From Stutzerimonas xanthomarina (GTDB lineage Bacteria > Pseudomonadota > Gammaproteobacteria > Pseudomonadales > Pseudomonadaceae): a DNA stretch of 64,000 nucleotides. The notes under the pieces are model-generated. The model saw nothing but the letters and a program-made list of their open reading frames with translations. It ran no database searches and was not told where the DNA came from. The DNA lies in assembly GCF_003935375.1 (NCBI RefSeq), contig NZ_RHQM01000003.1, positions 1 through 64,000 on the forward strand. Direction: 5' to 3'. Position 1 is the stretch's first letter; every line of letters begins with the position of its first letter. This document shows positions 56,663 through 64,000 of the stretch, piece after piece. Made by a program: the position numbers and the translations under genes.

Positions 56663-57904
56663 ATGACAACTATAAGATCTGCCTTGATCCTCCTGACCAT
56701 ACTTCTCAACACTCCCGCATTGGCGCTGGAGCGCGATGCCCTGAAGATCTGGATCAACCAGGACAAGGGCTACAACGCCTTGAGCGAAATCGGCCAGGAC
56801 TTCAGCAAAGCCAGCGGCATTCCAGTCACCGTCGCCACCCCCGAGGATCTCGCCGTCCAGTTCGACCGGCTGGCGACGACCAGCAAGGGGCCGGACATCG
56901 TCATCTTTGCCCATGATCGTTTCGGTTCCTGGATCAACAATGGCCTGCTCGCGCCGGTCACCCCCAGTCCGGAAGCCCTGGCGCGTGCACCAGCCTTCGC
57001 CTGGGAAGCGATGACCGTCGGCAATCATTACTACGGTTATCCGCTGGCGACCGAGGTGGTCGGCCTGATCTATAACCGCGACCTTGTGCCCGAGCCACCC
57101 AGCAGCCTGGCGGAGGTCGAGGCGCTGGACCGGAGACTACGTGCCGAGGGCAAGCGCGCCATCGAATGGGACTACCGCAACCTCTACTTCTCCTGGCCGA
57201 TCATCGCCGGCAGCGGCGGCTACAGCCTGAAGAAAACGAACGGCATCTACGACCTTTCTGACATCGGCCTGAACACCCCCGGCGCCATCGAGGGCATGGA
57301 GTCGATCAAGCGCTTGCTCGACAACCAGACCCTGGACTCCGGCGCTACTTACCAGAGCATGATGGAGGGCTTCAAGGCGGGACGTACGGCGATGATCATC
57401 AACGGCCCCTGGGCCTGGAACGAAGTACGTCAGGCCGATATCCGCTTCGGCATCGCCGACATTCCCACCGCCGACCCAGCGCGCAAAGGCAAGCCGTTTG
57501 TTGGCGTACTCGCTGCTGCGATCAACAGCAACAGCCCGAACAAGGCCGCGGCCCATCGCTTCATTGAGGACTACCTGACCAGCCCTGATGGCCTGGCGCG
57601 GATCCACGCAGAAAAGCCTCTGGGCGCAGTGGCCAACCTGGCGCTGATGGAGCGTCTGCGTCACGACCCGCTGATAGCGCACACCTATGCCTCGGCACAG
57701 GCGGGCGAAATCATGCCGGACATCCCAGAGATGAAGCGCTTCTGGGCGCTGGTCACGCCGCGGATGGAGCCGATGCTCAACGGTCAAAAACCCATTGCGG
57801 AAACCCTTACCCATATTGCTGAACGACTGGCAAAGGGAGCTCAGATGCAGTCATGGCGCCGCCGCCACTACCCCTTGAGCCCTGATGTGGCCGAGCAGAA
57901 ATAA
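56663..57904 (+). CDS. Second maltose/maltodextrin-binding protein (MalE paralogue)
   Basis: A 413-residue periplasmic binding protein. The signal peptide MTTIRSALILLTILLNTPA ends at LALERD. It follows MalE (45330-46517) throughout: KIWINQDKGYNALSEIGQD, PDIVIFAHDRFGSWINNGLL, WDYRNLYFSWP, MIINGPWAWNEVRQ. The C-terminus has about 20 extra residues. It lies after malM, away from malFG, and may serve a different maltodextrin length or replace MalE under other conditions. Confidence 0.9.
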   Translation: MTTIRSALILLTILLNTPALALERDALKIWINQDKGYNALSEIGQDFSKASGIPVTVATPEDLAVQFDRLATTSKGPDIVIFAHDRFGSWINNGLLAPVTPSPEALARAPAFAWEAMTVGNHYYGYPLATEVVGLIYNRDLVPEPPSSLAEVEALDRRLRAEGKRAIEWDYRNLYFSWPIIAGSGGYSLKKTNGIYDLSDIGLNTPGAIEGMESIKRLLDNQTLDSGATYQSMMEGFKAGRTAMIINGPWAWNEVRQADIRFGIADIPTADPARKGKPFVGVLAAAINSNSPNKAAAHRFIEDYLTSPDGLARIHAEKPLGAVANLALMERLRHDPLIAHTYASAQAGEIMPDIPEMKRFWALVTPRMEPMLNGQKPIAETLTHIAERLAKGAQMQSWRRRHYPLSPDVAEQK

Positions 57905-58101
57905 CGCATGGCCAATGTTGGAGGATGGTTTGCGCACGGGGCGAGGCTCGATCAGCCGCCCCAAGTTCGCTCAACCCCATCAGCCCTCGCTGGAGTAGGG
58001 CTGCAGACCGGCCGAGCGGCGATACGCTTCGCGAAGGCGATGATCATCCGCTACGGCGCCAGCGTTCCGATACGACGCACATCGTGCATCTCTCTTTGCG
58101 A
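57905..58101. other. Gap between converging malE paralogue and norD
   Basis: The gap between the second malE (plus) and norD (minus). No gene is seen, and no clear T-tailed terminator. Confidence 0.4.
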
Positions 58102-59943
58102 TCACGACTGGGTCAGCTGCTTGTACAGCTGCGGCAGGCGGAACGGCAGCTGTTGCGGCTCTTTGATCAAGGTGTAGCCGTTGGCCCCGAACATGTATGG
58201 CAGATAGTCACCGGCCTCGCGGTCGATGGTGATGCAGAACGGCAGCAGACCCTGCTTGCGCGCTTCCATGACGGCCTGGCGGGTATCTTCGACGCCGTAG
58301 CGGCCTTCATAGAGGTCCAGATCGTTCGGCTTGCCGTCGGTGACCAGCAGCAACAGCTTGCGCCGCTGCTTGCAGTTGCCAAGCAGCTCGGTGGCCTGGC
58401 GGATGGCCGCACCCATGCGGGTGTAATAGCCGGGCTTGAGCGCCTGGATACGGCCGCGGGTTTCATCGCCATAGGGCTGGCGGAAGCTCTTCAGCTCCTG
58501 CATGCGCACCTGCTGGCGACGCAGCGAGGAGAAGCCGTACAGCGCAAAGGGATCGCCCACCGCCGACAGTGCTTCGCCGAACAGCAGCAGGCTGTCGATG
58601 ACCACATCGATCACTCGGTGCTCGTTGTCCAGATGCGCGTCGGTGGACATGGACAGGTCGGCCAGCAGCAGGCAGGCCAGGTCGCGGCGATTCTGCCGTT
58701 GTTCCATGAACAGGCCGCGTTCGGCGCACTGGCCGTTCTGCCGCTCGACGTGAAAATCGAGCCAGGCCTGCATGTCCAGTTCGGAACCCTGGGGTTGCTG
58801 ACGCAGCCACTGGCGGTCGTTGCGCAAGTGCTCGAACTGCCGGCGCAGGCGCCGCGCCAGGGGCGACAGGTGCAGCGGCAACGGCTTGGCCTCGGCGCCG
58901 CGTGGCAGCATCAGCTGCAGGTTGACGAAATCCTTCTGCAGGCACTGCTTGCGATAGTCCCACTCGGGCAGCTTGATGCCTTCGCCCAGCGGCACATCGT
59001 CGAAATCCGCGGCCGGCAGGTCCAGGTCCAGCTTGAGCCCGCCGCCCTGGCGCATGCGCTGACGCGACAGCGCCAGCTCGTCGAGATCCTCGGCGACACG
59101 GGCCGCGTCGAGGTCCTCGGTGTCGTCGCCGCAGCGATCCAGTTCGATGTGCTCGGACCAGCTGAACAGGTTCTCCAGCCGGAACAGCAACAGGCCACCC
59201 TTGCTGGAGCTCTCGTCCACTCGCCGTGCGCGCTTGCGCTGACGCGATTCGCCGCCGGGCGGGGCTTCCAGATTGCCCTCGCCCTCTTCGGCGCGCTGGG
59301 CGGCCTGGGGTTCACCAAGATTGTCGGCCGGATACAGCCACAGCGGCAGCGGCCAGGGCGCGCGCTCGCTGCGTGGAAACTGGCTGACGCTGCCCGGCTC
59401 GCGCAGGGCCTGGCACAGCGCCGCTTCCAGCGCGGCCTCGGCCTTGGGCAGCTGGCTCGGGTCCGGGCGCAGCTGCAGATGGGCTTCGACCAGACGCTGA
59501 TAGCGCGGGCGCATGGCCGGAAAATGTTCAAGGATTGCCTGCGTCCAGCGCTGGTTGTCGCGCGCCCAGTGGCGCATCGGCCCGGCCTGCGCGGCGAGCA
59601 GCGCCAGCCAGCGATATAGATCCTGGTTCAGCGAGACTTCCGGATAGACCGCCAGGCTCTGCGGCAGCCGCAGGTTGCTGGCGTCGCACCAGGCCACCGG
59701 CAGTTGCTTGCAGGTCCCGGCGACCTGTTGCAGCAGGTTGCGCCTGAGCAGCAGATCACGCGCGCTGGCGGCTTCTACGCCGACACCGCTGGCGCCACCC
59801 ATGGCGCGGAACAGCAGCGACAGCGGCCGCTGCATGCTCTCGAGATCGACCCGTGCTTCCGGAAAATCCGGGTTGGCGCGACGGGTGATGAAGCGGTGCC
59901 AGACACTACCGACCCACTCTTCCACTTCGATGGTAAAGGCCAT
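58102..59943 (-). CDS. norD: Nitric oxide reductase accessory protein NorD
   Basis: A 613-residue cytoplasmic protein of the NorD family. A C-terminal von Willebrand A domain has the metal site LLADLSMSTDAHL, with LLLLVTDGKPNDLDLYEG further on. It works with the NorQ/NirQ ATPase to mature or activate nitric oxide reductase. It is separated from norB by a terminator-like hairpin, so its level may differ from norCB. ATG 59943 starts the conserved N-terminus. Confidence 0.92.
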   Translation of the reverse strand: MAFTIEVEEWVGSVWHRFITRRANPDFPEARVDLESMQRPLSLLFRAMGGASGVGVEAASARDLLLRRNLLQQVAGTCKQLPVAWCDASNLRLPQSLAVYPEVSLNQDLYRWLALLAAQAGPMRHWARDNQRWTQAILEHFPAMRPRYQRLVEAHLQLRPDPSQLPKAEAALEAALCQALREPGSVSQFPRSERAPWPLPLWLYPADNLGEPQAAQRAEEGEGNLEAPPGGESRQRKRARRVDESSSKGGLLLFRLENLFSWSEHIELDRCGDDTEDLDAARVAEDLDELALSRQRMRQGGGLKLDLDLPAADFDDVPLGEGIKLPEWDYRKQCLQKDFVNLQLMLPRGAEAKPLPLHLSPLARRLRRQFEHLRNDRQWLRQQPQGSELDMQAWLDFHVERQNGQCAERGLFMEQRQNRRDLACLLLADLSMSTDAHLDNEHRVIDVVIDSLLLFGEALSAVGDPFALYGFSSLRRQQVRMQELKSFRQPYGDETRGRIQALKPGYYTRMGAAIRQATELLGNCKQRRKLLLLVTDGKPNDLDLYEGRYGVEDTRQAVMEARKQGLLPFCITIDREAGDYLPYMFGANGYTLIKEPQQLPFRLPQLYKQLTQS

Positions 59944-59969
59944 GGCGGTTACTCCGTGCAGGCACTGAA

Positions 59970-60004
59970 AAAGCAAAACGGCCCGCTGTTACCAGTCGGG
60001 CCGT
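59970..60004 (-). terminator. Terminator between norB and norD
   Basis: ACGGCCCG (59978-59985) pairs with CGGGCCGT (59997-60004). On the minus strand the stem is followed by TTTTGCTTTTT. It ends the norCB message, with some read-through into norD likely. Confidence 0.65.
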
Positions 60005-60025
60005 CGATCCTCATTGCGACTCGTC

Positions 60026-61935
<1,910 letters not shown>

Positions 61936-61992
61936 GGTCGCCTCCTCATGGCTTGGCGTGGCCAGTTTAAGAAGGGGGCTATCGAAACCTGC

Positions 61993-62006
61993 TTGATGGC
62001 AATCAA
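61993..62006. promoter_or_regulatory. norC: FNR/DNR box upstream of norC
   Basis: TTGAT-GGCA-ATCAA, a perfect match to the Crp/Fnr-type anaerobox. It lies 58 bp before the norC ATG. In pseudomonads nor operons are switched on by NO through DNR-type regulators at such sites. Confidence 0.85.
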
Positions 62007-62203
62007 GAAAAACCTGAACGTGGCAGTAGGGCTTTCTGGAGACCCTGCAGGAGGGACGCAAAGCCAGACGCCACGGGGGCTGCGGCGCGTTGCGGGTCAC
62101 TGGCATGCATTTTCGGCGGGGTGACCGTGGCTATATGAGTGGCCCGCGCGGCGATCGCACGCAGGCACTGCCGACACCCGGATGGGCGCCGGCAGGCCGA
62201 GAA

Positions 62204-62707
62204 TCAGGCGCGGCGTTGAGTCGCCAGGCGCAGGCCGGTCTTCTTCAGAATGCGGCTGGACACCAGCATCTCGTTGGCCCGGCAGGCGTTGCCCAGCAGC
62301 GCACGAATCTGGTTGCGGTAGGCCTCGATATCACTGGCATCACGCCCATGCACCATGGCGAACAGGTTGTATGGCCAGCCTTCCTGCCGTGGTCGGCGAT
62401 AGCAGTGACTGACGAAAGGCTGGGCACCGATCAGCGCGCCCAGTCGCGCGATCTCGGCATCGTCGACGTCCCAGACGGTCATGCCGTTGTGCCGATAGCC
62501 GAGGCGGTAGTGGTTGGGTATCGCCGCGATACGCCGGATCGCGCCGTCCGCCTGCAGCCGCTGCAGCAGCGCCAGGGTGGCGTCGACGTCGATGCCCAGC
62601 TCCCCGGCGAGCCAGGCCCAGGGATCGGCCACCAGCGGCAGCCCGGCCTCGGTCAGCTCGATCAGGCGGCGGGTCAGGCCGTCAGACGGGGAAGTGCAAA
62701 CCGACAT
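62204..62707 (-). CDS. nirH: Siroheme decarboxylase subunit NirH
   Basis: A 167-residue AsnC/Lrp-like protein of heme d1 synthesis. The N-terminal HTH-like region (LTRRLIELTEAGLPLVADPW) is followed by a ligand domain with RRIAAIPNHYRLGY, CYRRPRQEGWPYNLFAMVHG and the helix RNQIRALL. With NirD, NirL and NirG it removes acetate carboxyls from siroheme for nitrite reductase cd1. It overlaps nirG by 26 bp. It is the last gene of the cluster here. Confidence 0.9.
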   Translation of the reverse strand: MSVCTSPSDGLTRRLIELTEAGLPLVADPWAWLAGELGIDVDATLALLQRLQADGAIRRIAAIPNHYRLGYRHNGMTVWDVDDAEIARLGALIGAQPFVSHCYRRPRQEGWPYNLFAMVHGRDASDIEAYRNQIRALLGNACRANEMLVSSRILKKTGLRLATQRRA

Positions 62708-63125
62708 GGAAGGTTTCCTCTTTCGGCAGATTCAGCACCGCCAGGCCGGTCTTGGCCTCGATGCGGGCGATGCTCTCGGCGATGCCCTGCGGGGTCTCGC
62801 AACCGAGCACGAACCACATGTTCCAGCGGTGTTCGCGGCGGTAGTTGTGTGCCACTTCGGGCATCGCCTCCAGCTGCGCGGCAACCTCGTCGAAGCGCGC
62901 CTCCGGCACCGACAGCGCGGCCAGGGTAAAGGCGCCGCCAAGCCGGTCGATGTCGAACATTGGCCCGAAACGGGTCAGCGTGCCGTCGTCGAGCAATGCC
63001 TGGACCCGCTCGCGCAGGCCCTCGGACGTGCTGCCCAGCTCCTCCGCCAGCGCTTCCCAGGGGTGGCGCACCAGCGGCAGGCCATGTTGCAGACGATTGA
63101 TCAACAGCCTGTCGAATTCATCCAT
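62682..63125 (-). CDS. nirG: Siroheme decarboxylase subunit NirG
   Basis: A 147-residue member of the same family. It has an N-terminal helical part ([19 protein letters not shown]), then [36 protein letters not shown] and the C-terminal [19 protein letters not shown] 63125 overlaps the nirL stop by 8 bp. Its partner in sequence type is NirD, while NirL and NirH form the other type. Confidence 0.9.
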   Translation of the reverse strand: MDEFDRLLINRLQHGLPLVRHPWEALAEELGSTSEGLRERVQALLDDGTLTRFGPMFDIDRLGGAFTLAALSVPEARFDEVAAQLEAMPEVAHNYRREHRWNMWFVLGCETPQGIAESIARIEAKTGLAVLNLPKEETFHVGLHFPV

Positions 63126-63630
63126 TGGCGACCTCGAGCAGCGGCGGGGCAAAACGGCCACCGCACTGTTTGAAAGCCCGCGTGCTGAACAGCAGCTGAT
63201 GCGGTACATCGCTCAGGCCGTTGTCCGCCAGCAGACGTTCGATCAGCTGGCAGACCTGCTCGCGCTCGCGGCCATGGACCATGCAGAACAGGTTGTAGGG
63301 CCACTGTGGCAGACGCCGCGGGCGCTGATAACAGAGGTTGACTCCTGCGGCCTGACCAAGGCGCCGCCCGACTTCGTCGACCTGCGCGTCGGGGATGTCC
63401 ATCACCAGCATGGCGTTGGCGCGAAAACCCAGCGCGCGGTGCTTGAGCACCAGGCCGAAGCGGCGGAACAGGCCTTCTTCCTGCCAGCGTTGAATCTGCT
63501 CCAGCACCCGCTCCTCGACGCTGCCGATCTGTTCGGCGAGTCGCTGGTAAGGCCGCGCGGCCAGCGGCAGGCCGCCCTCGAGCAGGCGGCGCAGCTGCAG
63601 CGCCTGCAGGTCATTGAGACAACCGGTCAT
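63118..63630 (-). CDS. nirL: Siroheme decarboxylase subunit NirL
   Basis: A 170-residue member of the family. It has the N-terminal [21 protein letters not shown], then [40 protein letters not shown] and the end [13 protein letters not shown]. It shares the RPR..WPYNLF..VHG block with NirH. The start overlaps the nirD stop by 4 bp (ATGA). Confidence 0.9.
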   Translation of the reverse strand: MTGCLNDLQALQLRRLLEGGLPLAARPYQRLAEQIGSVEERVLEQIQRWQEEGLFRRFGLVLKHRALGFRANAMLVMDIPDAQVDEVGRRLGQAAGVNLCYQRPRRLPQWPYNLFCMVHGREREQVCQLIERLLADNGLSDVPHQLLFSTRAFKQCGGRFAPPLLEVANG

Positions 63631-64000
63631 GATGGATCTCCCAGCGGGAAGCCGAGGTCGATGCGAAAGGCCTGCTGCATCGGCAGGTCGAGCGGTGTCA
63701 GCCCGGTGTCGGCCTCGATCTCGGCCAGCAGCCGGTCGATGTGTGGCCGATCCGGCCCGGTCAGCACGAACCAGAGGTTGTAGCGATGCTCGCGCAGGTA
63801 GTTGTGGTTGACCTCGGGAAACGCATTGATGCGCGCCGCGACCTGCTCCAGCCGCGCCGCGGGCACGGCCAGCGCGACCAGGGTGCTGGCGCCGGCACGG
63901 CTGTGCTCGAACACCGGGCCGATGCGCGACAGGCCACCGCCCTCATGCAGTTGTTCGAGACAGGCGAGCACCTCGTCCTCGCTGCAGCCAAGCTCGTCGG
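63627..64000 (-). CDS. nirD: Siroheme decarboxylase subunit NirD, partial
   Basis: The C-terminal about 123 codons of NirD; the start lies beyond the right window edge. The frame runs open to 64000, with [17 protein letters not shown] near the edge. It is followed by [37 protein letters not shown] and [17 protein letters not shown], all matching the NirD/NirG type. It is the first of the four genes nirD-nirL-nirG-nirH. Confidence 0.9.
   Translation of the reverse strand, partial: DELGCSEDEVLACLEQLHEGGGLSRIGPVFEHSRAGASTLVALAVPAARLEQVAARINAFPEVNHNYLREHRYNLWFVLTGPDRPHIDRLLAEIEADTGLTPLDLPMQQAFRIDLGFPLGDPS

Overview
The window reads as a high-GC pseudomonad chromosome, most likely Stutzerimonas (Pseudomonas) stutzeri. 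The strongest support is a maltotetraose-forming amylase (amyP, 52233-53888) that I recognise as the P. stutzeri enzyme. It sits with a complete maltose/maltodextrin uptake locus and with nor and nir denitrification genes. No database was searched; all names rest on motifs, length, gene order and recognition of families.

Left part (1-34042): an accessory island. Its right edge is a 27-bp copy of the 3' end of tmRNA (ssrA) followed by a terminator, so the element is integrated in ssrA and the intact ssrA should lie left of the window. The island carries several DNA-processing modules. (a) A complete recC-recB-recD operon (minus strand) sits downstream of a Sel1-repeat gene and two unknown genes. 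(b) Divergently there is a WYL regulator, a 54-residue small protein, an unknown protein, and then a three-gene set I recognise as a pPIWI-RE system: restriction-endonuclease-fold protein, DinG/XPD-like helicase and pPIWI-RE protein. (c) A separate minus-strand trio encodes a membrane-anchored TerB-domain protein, a BrxD-like ATPase and an Lhr/BrxHI-like helicase. (d) A DEDDh exonuclease and three small genes follow, two of which are related to each other, then a broken vapC and a HAD hydrolase. The first 3 kb is a decaying duplicate of the Sel1/WYL/small-protein block.

The most interesting signal is a 19-bp palindrome, TGCGACA-N5-TGTCGCA. It occurs five times, always about 45-48 bp upstream of a start codon: both Sel1 copies, both small-protein copies, and recC. 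This suggests that one WYL regulator controls the pPIWI-RE operon, the Sel1 operon and the island recCBD as a single defence regulon.

Right part (34.2-64 kb): conserved-looking chromosome. A Nudix hydrolase and a LysE/RhtB exporter are followed by the maltodextrin locus: malK, alpha-glucosidase, acetyltransferase, broken GST gene, malT, malG, malF, malE, malS, a kinase-fold protein, a chemoreceptor, amyP, lamB, malM and a second malE. Extracellular AmyP and periplasmic MalS would cut starch to maltodextrins, LamB and MalEFGK import them, and cytoplasmic alpha-glucosidase finishes the job under MalT control. The window closes with norD-norB-norC (nitric oxide reductase, with a perfect FNR/DNR box before norC) and nirH-nirG-nirL-nirD (siroheme decarboxylases for heme d1), all on the minus strand.
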